DNA from: a virus
Reading direction: 5' to 3' (one strand)
IMG/VR virus record: IMGVR_UViG_3300028196_002454
Span: 1 to 27,429 of that record
Length of the DNA: 27,429 nucleotides
In this document: piece by piece, positions 6,843 to 14,441 of the stretch
How the letters are laid out: the number at the start of each line of letters is the position of its first letter
Position numbering within the stretch: position 1 is the stretch's first letter
Translations under genes and position numbers: made by a program
Notes under the pieces: generated by a model
The model's database searches: none
Seen by the model: only the letters and a program-made list of their open reading frames with translations
What the model was told of the DNA's origin: nothing

Positions 6843-8420
6843 ATGAAATTATTTTTAAGTGATCAATTAGGTTACGATGAAGAAAAGGCTAGACTTTTGT
6901 CTGAATTTATTTTGTTTTGTGCACATGAATTGCCGATAGAAAATAACTTTGAAGTTCATGTAGTTTACAACAGAAAACCTCACGGTATTTCAACAACTGC
7001 TGTATACGAGTGTGGCAATAATGTTTGCAAGATATATGCAAAAAATAGAGCTTTTGTAGATGTTTTAAGATCAATAGCTCATGAAATGACGCATATGATG
7101 CAAGATGAAATGGGCCTTCTAGTAGGTCATATTCAGGACGCCGGAGGTTTTCATGAAGATCAAGCAAATTCAAAAGCAGGAGAGTTAATAAAACTATTTG
7201 CTAAAAGCAAAGAAGATCGCAAGGCAATATATGAATCATGTTATAATAATGCAATAAATAATTTACCAAGTTACAATAAGCTTTTTGAAGGTCCTGGTAA
7301 ATTAAATACTCAGTTTCAAGGAGCAGAAGTTAATTTTAACAATTACTATAGCGATTTAGAAGAAGGTGAAGCTATTAATCCGGATGCATCAGCTGTCATT
7401 AAAGGAAAATATTTTACTGTTCACGGGGTAAATTTCCAATCAGAGCCGGCTGAAGGTGCTGGAACAACTGCTTTTGAACTTTATAAAAGTGCTGAAAAAG
7501 CCGGACAGACTTCACCGAAGGTAAAAAGTTGGGAAGCAACGCCGGCTGGCAGAGATTGGGTATCAAAAAATATTTATGATGCATCAAAATCAGGTTCTGG
7601 TAAAACTTACGGTCCATTATTAGGCACATCTTCAGAATCATATTGGAGTAGCTGGTTTTTTTCTGTTGCTTATAAGGGATTCAAATCAGAGGACGGTGGA
7701 GGCTCTAATCATTTTGACTACGGCGCTGATGAGGGAATAAAAATAAGAAAAGATGTCTTAGAAAACCCGGATGCTTTTAAGAATAAAATAGTTTTTATGA
7801 CCTTTTCACCTAACGAAGCACCGCTTTACAAGGGAGACTCAGTTTTTGCACACAGAGCAGGTCAAAAAGGGAAAGGTTTCGGAGGTATATTACCTGTAGG
7901 TCCTGCGCATATGAGAATTCTAGTAGATGATGCAGGTACAGTTATGGGTGGTAATGAAAGTCAAAGAATAGGAAAGGGAAAAGTAAAGCTGTCAGGAAAT
8001 CGTTCTCTGATGCCTGGTCAAAAATATAGCGGAGAAGAATATTCTGCTGTTTATAAGCGTGTCAAAGTACTTGGGAAAAACATTCCAGAAGAAAAAGAAA
8101 AAAGCACAAATGTAAATAAAAATGAATTCTCAGGCATAGAATATTTTAATGTGTCGCCAGATAAACCTTTCAAACCGAAAGGAAAAACAAAAGAACAGAT
8201 AGGTGATGATGCTGCTAAATATAGTTACAGAAAGTACAAACAGTCTGGTAATAAAAATATTGTAATAGTTGCATGGGACAAAGGCAGTGGTAATGTAATC
8301 AAAGCCTTTAAGAAAGACATGAGTACAAATAATACATACGAATCTATCAGCGCAAAAGATATAAAGAACATAAAAGCTATAGACTCTAAATGGTCTTCTT
8401 ATTCAAAAGACAATGCTTAA
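6843..8420 (+). CDS. HExxH zinc metallopeptidase with a second hydrolase-like C-terminal region (525 aa)
   Basis: A 525-aa protein. The N-terminal 130 residues are a compact zinc-peptidase domain: H80-E-M-T-H84 within AHEMTHMMQDEMG, and a likely third ligand in FHEDQAN (E105, spaced as in gluzincins). A domain of this kind is common in phage proteins annotated as metallopeptidases. Residues about 255-375 form a second domain: YWSSWFFSVAYKG, a GDSVFAHRAG segment and AHMRILVDDAGTVMGGNES. These follow the order seen in DUF2272/CHAP-like cell-wall hydrolases (aromatic SxxF helix, GD turn, central His, GGN), but the usual catalytic Cys is not obvious, so that link is tentative. The tail is Lys-rich. 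It begins at the base after the preceding stop, with no Shine-Dalgarno of its own, so reinitiation is likely. It overlaps the convergent protease gene by four bases. Confidence 0.72.
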   Translation: MKLFLSDQLGYDEEKARLLSEFILFCAHELPIENNFEVHVVYNRKPHGISTTAVYECGNNVCKIYAKNRAFVDVLRSIAHEMTHMMQDEMGLLVGHIQDAGGFHEDQANSKAGELIKLFAKSKEDRKAIYESCYNNAINNLPSYNKLFEGPGKLNTQFQGAEVNFNNYYSDLEEGEAINPDASAVIKGKYFTVHGVNFQSEPAEGAGTTAFELYKSAEKAGQTSPKVKSWEATPAGRDWVSKNIYDASKSGSGKTYGPLLGTSSESYWSSWFFSVAYKGFKSEDGGGSNHFDYGADEGIKIRKDVLENPDAFKNKIVFMTFSPNEAPLYKGDSVFAHRAGQKGKGFGGILPVGPAHMRILVDDAGTVMGGNESQRIGKGKVKLSGNRSLMPGQKYSGEEYSAVYKRVKVLGKNIPEEKEKSTNVNKNEFSGIEYFNVSPDKPFKPKGKTKEQIGDDAAKYSYRKYKQSGNKNIVIVAWDKGSGNVIKAFKKDMSTNNTYESISAKDIKNIKAIDSKWSSYSKDNA

Positions 8421-9247
8421 TTTTTTCTTAATAATTCTTTAATGTAATATTGTCTAGGCCCTGCAGATATTTCTGGAAAGGGTCCTAATGTTATTGATAT
8501 TAAACTTACTAATTCGCCTTGTTTGTTAAAAACTCCGCTACCGGAAGATCCTGGTGCTGCAGGTATTGAAAAGTAACAGAAATCTGATTTTGATAAATTT
8601 TTATTGTCACAACCTGCATATGCACCGTGGAAATGAAACCTTGTTGTTTTAGAATACATTGATAATGGTGAACTAATCGTGTACAATGTTTCCCCTATTC
8701 TTGGTAATGATTCTGCTATTTTAATTTTTTTTGCTTTATAAGCATATTCAGATTCTATTTCTAATAAACATATATCATTTTCTACGTCGTAATCAATAAT
8801 TTTTGCATTATACTTTTTTCCGTAAAAACTTGCAATTAAACTAAAATGAGGATAATCATATGAACCGTCCCTTTTTTTATAGATAAGACCTAAAGCTTCT
8901 TCAGTTACTTCACCACAGACATGATGTGCAGTCAATATCCTTACATAATTTTTTTCATAACCTATAGCGATTGCTGAACCTGTTGCATATTCTTTGAATG
9001 TACAAATAGCGTCAGATTCTTTTTTTTCGCAAAATCTTTCATTAAATTTATCAGCATATATAAACTTTTCTAAGAAAATAAAATTTTCATTAGGTAAAAA
9101 ATTATCATCGTAATTTTTAAATATTTTTTCCATTTTTCGAACATGGAGTAGGTGTGGTTGTTTTTTTGTTAAATTCGTGCATGCACTAAAAAAAAATAAT
9201 ATAATATAAATAAACAATACAACCCCCAACAAAATACGATTTAACAT
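8417..9247 (-). CDS. Lipoprotein trypsin-like serine protease
   Basis: A 276-aa protein. An N-terminal hydrophobic helix ends in the lipobox FSAC (lipidated Cys23), so the protein should be anchored to the membrane after export. The rest is a chymotrypsin/HtrA-type protease domain: His109 in LTAHHVC, Asp158 in NDICLLEI, Ser235 in APGSSGSGVF. The oxyanion-turn GxSGSG form is common in bacterial trypsin-like proteases. No PDZ domain follows, unlike DegP/HtrA. Several cysteines (73, 82, 111, 160, 213, 224) could form disulfides outside the cytoplasm. The gene converges on and overlaps the 525-aa gene by four bases, and diverges from uvsE across 39 bases. It may cleave host envelope proteins or other phages' receptors; this is speculation. 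Confidence 0.85.
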   Translation of the reverse strand: MLNRILLGVVLFIYIILFFFSACTNLTKKQPHLLHVRKMEKIFKNYDDNFLPNENFIFLEKFIYADKFNERFCEKKESDAICTFKEYATGSAIAIGYEKNYVRILTAHHVCGEVTEEALGLIYKKRDGSYDYPHFSLIASFYGKKYNAKIIDYDVENDICLLEIESEYAYKAKKIKIAESLPRIGETLYTISSPLSMYSKTTRFHFHGAYAGCDNKNLSKSDFCYFSIPAAPGSSGSGVFNKQGELVSLISITLGPFPEISAGPRQYYIKELLRKN

Positions 9248-9286
9248 TTTGCACCCCTAAATTTACCTATCTCAAAAGGAGTTTTT

Positions 9287-10228
9287 ATGACCGAACAAAT
9301 TCAATTAGGTTATGCATGTATCAACATGGAACTATCATCTCAAAAGCCTCGAATAACAACAAATCGAGGTATGATTAAAAGAACTTTTAAGAAGAAAGGC
9401 ATAGAGTATGCGTCTGAGTTAGCCCTATTAAATGTAAGTAACCTCCTTCCTATCTTCCAATGGAATATAAAGAATAAAATTAAAGTATTCAGAATGTCAT
9501 CCTGTTTATTCCCATGGGCTTCTGAATATGAACTATGTGAATTGCCTGATTATGAAATGATATGTAATAAATTATCTGAAGCGGGTAATTATGCCTTGAA
9601 AAACGGTCTTCGTTTATCTTTTCACCCAGGCCCTTTTAATATTCTTTCTTCTCCTACAGAAAAAGTAGTATTGAACACTATTAAAGATTTGTCAACTCAC
9701 GGCGAAATTATGGATTTATTACACCAACCTCGAGATCATCGCGCTAAAATTAATGTGCATGCCGGAGGTGCTTATAAAGATCATGATAATGCGCTTAAGA
9801 GAATGTGTGCTAATTTTAAAAGGTTACCTGAAAACGTTCAGTGTAGATTAACTTTGGAGAATGATGACCGAGCTAACTTGTTTTCAGTTCGTCATATTTA
9901 TGAAAACGTTTCTAAGAAAATTGGCGTTCCAATTGTATTCGATTATCATCATCATAAATTTTGCACTGGTGATTTAACAGAGCAGGAGGCCCTCGAGATG
10001 GCGGCATCGACATGGGGTGATATTGTTCCAACATGTCACTACTCTGAGTCTGCTGCATGGAAGGAAAATAAAGAGGCAAAACCTGGTCGCTTAGTAAAAC
10101 CAAATGCTCATTCTGATTATGTATATGAAAAGATAAATAATTATGGTTTGCGACTTGATATTGTGATTGAAGCAAAAGCCAAAGAATTGGCAATTGCAAA
10201 ATATAGAAAAGATCATTGCGCGGCATAA
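9287..10228 (+). CDS. uvsE: UV damage endonuclease UvsE/UvdE
   Basis: A 313-aa protein, the full length of bacterial UvsE. It is a TIM-barrel metalloenzyme that nicks DNA 5' of UV photoproducts to start alternative excision repair. Family signatures run from GYACINMEL at the N-terminus (family pattern GYaci...) through FRMSSCLFPW, SFHPGPF, INVHAGG, LTLENDD, VFDYHHHKF, CHYSES, AHSDY and VIEAKAKE. Expected metal ligands are present: H113, H158, E191, D219, H222, H251, H275 and E295. AAAAGGAG is a strong ribosome site seven bases before the ATG. It is transcribed alone, between two leftward genes. A TATAAATA octamer at 9205-9212 could drive it but is weak evidence. A phage would use it to protect its own genome in sunlit water. 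Confidence 0.95.
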   Translation: MTEQIQLGYACINMELSSQKPRITTNRGMIKRTFKKKGIEYASELALLNVSNLLPIFQWNIKNKIKVFRMSSCLFPWASEYELCELPDYEMICNKLSEAGNYALKNGLRLSFHPGPFNILSSPTEKVVLNTIKDLSTHGEIMDLLHQPRDHRAKINVHAGGAYKDHDNALKRMCANFKRLPENVQCRLTLENDDRANLFSVRHIYENVSKKIGVPIVFDYHHHKFCTGDLTEQEALEMAASTWGDIVPTCHYSESAAWKENKEAKPGRLVKPNAHSDYVYEKINNYGLRLDIVIEAKAKELAIAKYRKDHCAA

Positions 10229-10230
10229 AA

Positions 10231-10279
10231 AAATGTATCATTAATCACTCTTTTTTGTTTGTTGATTAATAATACATTT
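10231..10279 (-). terminator. Terminator of the lysine-rich protein gene
   Basis: Two arms of about 17 nt (10231-10247 and 10263-10279) pair across a 15-nt loop. On the minus strand the single imperfection becomes a U-G wobble and the stem runs into the T-run opposite 10227-10233, as expected for a terminator of the leftward gene ending at 10305. On the plus strand the same spot is a C-A mismatch with no strong T-run, so it serves uvsE less well. Confidence 0.7.
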
Positions 10280-10304
10280 CAATTCTTAGATTTACAAAAT
10301 AATA

Positions 10305-11153
10305 TTACTTTTTCTTTGATTTTGATTTCTTAACAACAGCCCAGGATTTTGAAGGATTAGCTGAATTTACACGTGCATGGGCCCACTGATGTGCGCTCAT
10401 TCCTTTTCTTGATCCGGAGCTGTAATAAGCTGCCAGACCCTTTCTATACTCAGCATAAACAGAACCTGGAGTCAGGCCTCTTTTCTTTGCTTTCTTCTTT
10501 AAGGTTTCTTTAGTCGCAGCACTTAAACCACCAGCTGAGGATTTCTTTTTCTTTTTAGTAGATTTCTTTCTTTTCTTGCGTTTTTTTCTTTCATCTAACA
10601 TTTCTACAAATGTATCTAATTCTCTTTTCTTTGTTTCTGATAAGTACATACCCGTATCGAACCTCTGTTTAGATATATATCCTTTCTTTTTCCTTTCAGC
10701 AGTTTCAGAATCATCTCGAGCCTTATAGTCTGCTTTTGTTAATTTTTTGCCTTTCTTAATTTTACTAGACAACCTTGCCATTGTATCACCTCTTCGAGTA
10801 CCTGATCTTGCTTTGTACTTTTTCCTTTGGTATTTGTTTGGGGCAGGTTTTTTAGATTTTCTTTTTTTCTTTCTACGTTTTTTTCTTTCATCTAATTCTT
10901 TAACAAAATTATCAATATTATTTAATTCTGAGACTTGTTTTTCATTTTTATCAATAACAGCGTCAGCTTCAGGATCTGTATAGAGGTAATCTTTTACTGG
11001 AATTGTTTCTTTGTTGTAAGTAAAATTTTCCTTACCATCTTTTTTTGCCAAAGCAGCTTTATATTCTTTTTTTTTATTTATTTCATCTTGTTCTTGTAAA
11101 TATTGTAAATTTTGTAGTAATCTATATCTGTCATCATTTAACATACTAATCAT
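10305..11153 (-). CDS. Highly basic lysine-rich protein with duplicated LDERKK motif and conserved C-terminal domain
   Basis: A 282-aa protein, extremely Lys/Arg-rich. Two copies of an element (FVKELDERKKRRKKKRKSKK and FVEMLDERKKRKKRKK), each an amphipathic acidic-basic helix followed by a polylysine run, lie about 100 residues apart. The last 75 residues form a more ordered domain: LSAATKETLKKKAKKRGLT, then GSVYAEYRKGLAAYYSSGSR and KGMSAHQWAHARVNS. I recall similar endings in marine phage proteins, but cannot check this. The composition suggests nucleic-acid or polyanion binding, perhaps packaged with DNA. The start chosen is the ATG at 11153, with TAAGG eight bases upstream; a second ATG lies three codons in. 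It is divergent from the yeaH operon and ends in the hairpin at 10231-10279. Function unknown. Confidence 0.7.
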   Translation of the reverse strand: MISMLNDDRYRLLQNLQYLQEQDEINKKKEYKAALAKKDGKENFTYNKETIPVKDYLYTDPEADAVIDKNEKQVSELNNIDNFVKELDERKKRRKKKRKSKKPAPNKYQRKKYKARSGTRRGDTMARLSSKIKKGKKLTKADYKARDDSETAERKKKGYISKQRFDTGMYLSETKKRELDTFVEMLDERKKRKKRKKSTKKKKKSSAGGLSAATKETLKKKAKKRGLTPGSVYAEYRKGLAAYYSSGSRKGMSAHQWAHARVNSANPSKSWAVVKKSKSKKK

Positions 11154-11166
11154 TATATAACCTTAT

Positions 11167-11195
11167 TTAACTTTAATATTAATTCATACTATAAT
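11167..11195 (+). promoter_or_regulatory. Candidate sigma-70-type promoter of the yeaH-spoVR operon
   Basis: TTAACT (11167-11172) and a perfect TATAAT (11190-11195) are separated by 17 bases, and the -10 box lies 34 bases before the YeaH start. It is in the divergent gap with the lysine-rich gene. AT-rich sequence produces such boxes by chance, so this is moderate evidence only. Confidence 0.4.
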
Positions 11196-11229
11196 TATAT
11201 TAATAATTATTTTAAAACTCAGAGATTAT

Positions 11230-12402
11230 ATGTCTATATTTAAAAAACATAATACTAATGCTGATCGATCAGCATCTGATAGAAGACGTCATAAAGAAAA
11301 AATAGAAAAAGCAATCAAGGAAGGAATCCATGATATTGTTGCTGAAGAATCTATTATTGGACAGTCAGGAAAGAAGAAAATAAAAATACCTGTAAGAGGT
11401 ATAAAGGAGTATCAATTTGTTTTTGGAAAGAATCAAGGTAGTAAAGGCGTAGGTTCAGCACAGGGTCAAGACATTAAAAAAGGCCAAAAAATAAAAGAAG
11501 GCCAAAAACAAAAAGGAAAAGGTAACGGAAAGAAAGCTGGTAATGAAAAAGGTGAAGAGTTTTATGAAGTTGAATTAACCTTAGATGAATTAGCAAAATA
11601 CCTCTTTGATGATTTAAATTTACCTGATTTAGAAAAGAAATCTGATGCATCAGTATTAGCAGAAAAAATTAAAAGAAAAGGTTATAGAAGTAAAGGAATA
11701 AGAGCTAGACTTTCCAAAAAAGAAACTCTTAAAAATAAAATTAGACGTCAAAAACAAGCTGTTAAAAACAAAACTTGGGATCCTGAAAGTGACGAAAGGT
11801 TTACTTTCCATGATGATGATTTAAAATACAAACACATAGAAATTAAACATAAGCCAATAACAAATGCAGTTATATTTTTTGTGATGGACGTTTCAGGATC
11901 GATGGGAAAACAAAAGAAATTTCTTGCCAGGTCTTTTTTCTTTTTATTATATCAGTTTATTAGATACAGATACGAAAAAATAGACATTGTTTTTGTTGCA
12001 CACACAACAGAGGCTAAAGAAGTAAATGAAGATGATTTTTTCCAAAGAGGATCCTCAGGTGGCACATTCATTAGTACTGGCTTAGACAAGTCTTTAGAGA
12101 TTATTAATGAAAGATATAACCCTAACTCTTGGAATTTATATGCTTTCCATGGATCTGATGGTGAAAACTGGTCTGAAGATAATGAAAAAGCTAAAATGTC
12201 AATGCAAAAATTAATAGATATTTGCCAGCTAGCTGGTTACATACAAATCATACCTGACGGAGAAAAAGTTTATGGCACAGAAATGGCAAATGTCTTTTCT
12301 CCATTGGTAACAGACAACTTTAAAGTTTTAAAATTAGGAAAAAAAGAAGACATATGGCCTCAATTTTCTAAGCTTTTTGGAGGAAAATATGACCTCAAAT
12401 AA
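11230..12402 (+). CDS. yeaH: YeaH/YhbH family protein (DUF444, von Willebrand A-like)
   Basis: A 390-aa protein, the usual length of this family. It opens with a basic segment (NADRSASDRRRHKEKI) and IHDIVAEESIIG, followed by IPVRGIKEYQFVFG, all typical of YeaH/YhbH. A Gly/Lys/Gln-rich linker sits near residues 75-105. A von Willebrand A-like domain with the metal-site motif D220-V-S-G-S-M follows, then FVAHTTEAKEV, RGSSGGTFISTGL and YAFHGSDGENW, all strongly conserved in the family. In bacteria YeaH works with the kinase PrkA/YeaG and SpoVR in starvation, stationary-phase and sporulation responses; the mechanism is not settled. Here it is the first gene of the operon and overlaps spoVR by 14 bases. 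The presence of the family in a phage-like context is the notable point. Confidence 0.93.
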   Translation: MSIFKKHNTNADRSASDRRRHKEKIEKAIKEGIHDIVAEESIIGQSGKKKIKIPVRGIKEYQFVFGKNQGSKGVGSAQGQDIKKGQKIKEGQKQKGKGNGKKAGNEKGEEFYEVELTLDELAKYLFDDLNLPDLEKKSDASVLAEKIKRKGYRSKGIRARLSKKETLKNKIRRQKQAVKNKTWDPESDERFTFHDDDLKYKHIEIKHKPITNAVIFFVMDVSGSMGKQKKFLARSFFFLLYQFIRYRYEKIDIVFVAHTTEAKEVNEDDFFQRGSSGGTFISTGLDKSLEIINERYNPNSWNLYAFHGSDGENWSEDNEKAKMSMQKLIDICQLAGYIQIIPDGEKVYGTEMANVFSPLVTDNFKVLKLGKKEDIWPQFSKLFGGKYDLK

Positions 12403-13714
12403 CAATTATACAATTGATGATTTAAAAGTGTGGGATGATAAAATCTGCAGCATTGCCAAGAAATTTGGTTTAGATTGGTATCCTATAAATTATGAAATCT
12501 GTAATTATTATGAAATGATAGGACACATGTCCTATCATGGTATGCCAAGTCATTATAATCATTGGTCTTATGGTAAATCATTTGAAAGAACACATTTTAT
12601 GTATAATCAAGGCCAATCTGGTTTACCGTATGAGTTAATAATTAATTCTGATCCGTCTATAGCATATTTAATGTTGCAAAATGAATTTTTCCTTCAAATC
12701 CTTATTATGGCACATTGTGTCGGTCATTCAGACTTTTTTAAGAATAATAGGTGTTTTAAAGAAACAGATGCTAAAAACATGGTTTCTAAAATGAGAAATG
12801 CAAAAAAACGGATTCAAGGGTATGCTGAAAATCCTCTAATTGGCCAAGATAGAGTAGAAAACTTTCTTGATGATTTGCACGCCATACGTTTTCAAACACA
12901 AAGATATAACATTCCAAGAAAATCAAAATCAGAAATCTTGCAAGAAGAAATACAAAGGTATAACAGGATGAAAGATGAGGGTATACAATTAGACTATTCT
13001 AAATTAGAAGGAACTCTTTTAAGACCTGATCATGATATTCTTTCTTTTCTTTTAGAATATAAAAATAATTTAAAAACATGGCAAATGGATTTGATAGAAA
13101 TTGTTAGAGATGAAAGCTTTTATTTCATGCCTCAAATAAAAACAAAAATATTAAATGAAGGGTGGGCTTCTTTTTGGCATTATAAAATACTTCATGAATT
13201 AAATCTAACTGAAGATTTTCATGTTCCATTTATGAAAATGCACAATGCAGTAGTCAGACCTCACATCGGAGGAGTTAATCCTTATCATTTAGGTTTTTAT
13301 ATTTTTCAAAAACTTGAAAGAGAGTATGGTTTAGAAAAATGTTTTGAAGTTAGAGCTACTCATGACGATGTAGCAGCAATTAGGTTGTTTTTGGATGAAG
13401 ATGATTTTAGAGAATTAAACTTCTTTTCACATGAAAAACAAAAAAACGGAGATGTGTTAATATCTGAGGTAGCTGATCACGATGACTGGAAAGTGGTCAG
13501 AAGTGACTTGATTAAGAATACTGGTATAAATACTATCCCTCAAATTTACGTTGACAGGATTGAAAAACAGGGCGGCTTAGTTCTCAAACATGAGCATGAC
13601 GGTCGCGATTTAGAGATCCAATATGCGGAAAGAGTTGTTAAGCATATTGGAAATCTTTGGGGAAAAGAAGTTAAACTTTATACCATACTCGAAGATGAAA
13701 TATGGGAAGTTTGA
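12389..13714 (+). CDS. spoVR: SpoVR family protein
   Basis: A 441-aa protein belonging to the SpoVR/YcgB family. The N-terminal hallmark runs from FGLDWYPINYEICNYYEMIG through YHGMPSHYNHWSYGKSFE, PYELIINSDP and LIMAHCVGHSDFFKNN; the middle has EILQEEIQRYN, LLRPDHDILSFLLEY, MPQIKTKILNEGWASFWHY and HIGGVNPYHLGFYIF. The start is taken at the ATG 12389, not the in-frame TTG at 12377, because GGAGG at 12379-12383 is ideally placed six bases before that ATG. SpoVR was named for a spore-cortex defect in Bacillus, but the family is widespread in non-sporulating bacteria and goes with PrkA and YeaH. It overlaps yeaH by 14 bases, so translation is coupled. The C-terminus is followed one base later by the sulfotransferase start. 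Confidence 0.95.
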   Translation: MTSNNNYTIDDLKVWDDKICSIAKKFGLDWYPINYEICNYYEMIGHMSYHGMPSHYNHWSYGKSFERTHFMYNQGQSGLPYELIINSDPSIAYLMLQNEFFLQILIMAHCVGHSDFFKNNRCFKETDAKNMVSKMRNAKKRIQGYAENPLIGQDRVENFLDDLHAIRFQTQRYNIPRKSKSEILQEEIQRYNRMKDEGIQLDYSKLEGTLLRPDHDILSFLLEYKNNLKTWQMDLIEIVRDESFYFMPQIKTKILNEGWASFWHYKILHELNLTEDFHVPFMKMHNAVVRPHIGGVNPYHLGFYIFQKLEREYGLEKCFEVRATHDDVAAIRLFLDEDDFRELNFFSHEKQKNGDVLISEVADHDDWKVVRSDLIKNTGINTIPQIYVDRIEKQGGLVLKHEHDGRDLEIQYAERVVKHIGNLWGKEVKLYTILEDEIWEV

Positions 13715-13715
13715 A

Positions 13716-14351
13716 ATGAAAAAAATAATTTTTTGTATTGGTACTGGCCGTTGTGGATCTGCATCGCTTTCCTTTCTTTTGAATAGTCAGGAGTCTGCTT
13801 TAGTTACGCATGAACTTTTTCCAATTCTTCCTTGGTTAGAAGAATCAAAAATGACTCCGCATGCGGCAGAACTATTACAATTCAGAATATTTCAAATGTC
13901 ACACCAGTTACACAACTATGATATTGTAGGTGATTCAGGATCTTATTATCTCCCTTATTTAAAATATATTATTAAAACGTTTCAAGGTAACACCCAGTAC
14001 GATTTAAAAATTTTAGTCTTAAAAAGAGATAAAAATAAAACAGTTGATAGTTTTAAAACAAAGTTTAGTATACAAAACAATAATCCACTTCAAAATCATA
14101 GTGGCCTAAAAAATGAATGGGATAATTCTTTTCCGAAATATAACGATGTCTGGACGTTAACAGAATCAATAGAAAAATATTATGATGATTATTATAAATT
14201 AGCAGAAAAATTATCTGCCCAACACCCAGAAATAATTAAAATTTTCGATACAGAAACTTTAAATTCAGAAAAAAAACTTAAAATATTATTCAATCATTTA
14301 GGGATAAACGACCCAAGATTTATAAAAAATATAAGAAAAAATTCTGGATAA
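13716..14351 (+). CDS. PAPS-dependent sulfotransferase-like protein
   Basis: A 211-aa protein with sulfotransferase signatures: the 5'-phosphosulfate-binding loop IGTGRCGSASL (G9-L18) right at the N-terminus, preceded by a beta strand IIFCI, and the 3'-phosphate-binding strand-loop LVLKRDKNKTVDSF further on. Family members move sulfate from PAPS to sugars, lipids or proteins. The protein is short for the family (usually 250-300 aa), and the C-terminal part is poorly conserved. I start at the ATG 13716 because the loop must lie near the N-terminus and SpoVR stops at 13714; an ATG five codons earlier (13701) is possible. It interrupts the otherwise continuous yeaH-spoVR-prkA set. The acceptor is unknown; host surface glycans are a guess. 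Confidence 0.78.
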   Translation: MKKIIFCIGTGRCGSASLSFLLNSQESALVTHELFPILPWLEESKMTPHAAELLQFRIFQMSHQLHNYDIVGDSGSYYLPYLKYIIKTFQGNTQYDLKILVLKRDKNKTVDSFKTKFSIQNNNPLQNHSGLKNEWDNSFPKYNDVWTLTESIEKYYDDYYKLAEKLSAQHPEIIKIFDTETLNSEKKLKILFNHLGINDPRFIKNIRKNSG

Positions 14352-14408
14352 AAATTTTTAATCTACGTAATTTTTAAAAAAAATTAAACATAAACTGGTC
14401 TTATTGTA

Positions 14409-14414
14409 TATAAT
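14409..14414 (+). promoter_or_regulatory. Candidate -10 box upstream of prkA
   Basis: A TATAAT sits in the 90-base gap between the sulfotransferase and prkA, 27 bases before the ATG, with no convincing -35 (TTAAACA at about 18 bases). It suggests prkA may have its own promoter besides readthrough. Low confidence in such AT-rich sequence. Confidence 0.3.
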
Positions 14415-14441
14415 TAATCAAGAGATAAACAAAGAGGACAA

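Noticed and set aside
9205-9212. TATAAATA octamer as a T4-type late promoter for uvsE
   Set aside because: At about 35% A and 35% T this octamer is expected roughly a dozen times on both strands, and here it lies inside the protease gene, 75 bases before the start. Only the matrixin copy, with good spacing, was kept at low confidence.
12377-12388. TTG start at 12377 for SpoVR
   Set aside because: A GGAGG ribosome site (12379-12383) sits just before the in-frame ATG at 12389, and the TTG would place that site inside the gene.
13623-13715. Upstream start of the sulfotransferase overlapping SpoVR by about 90 bases
   Set aside because: It would put 31 unrelated residues before the PAPS loop, which belongs near the N-terminus, and the extra sequence is merely a shifted frame of SpoVR.
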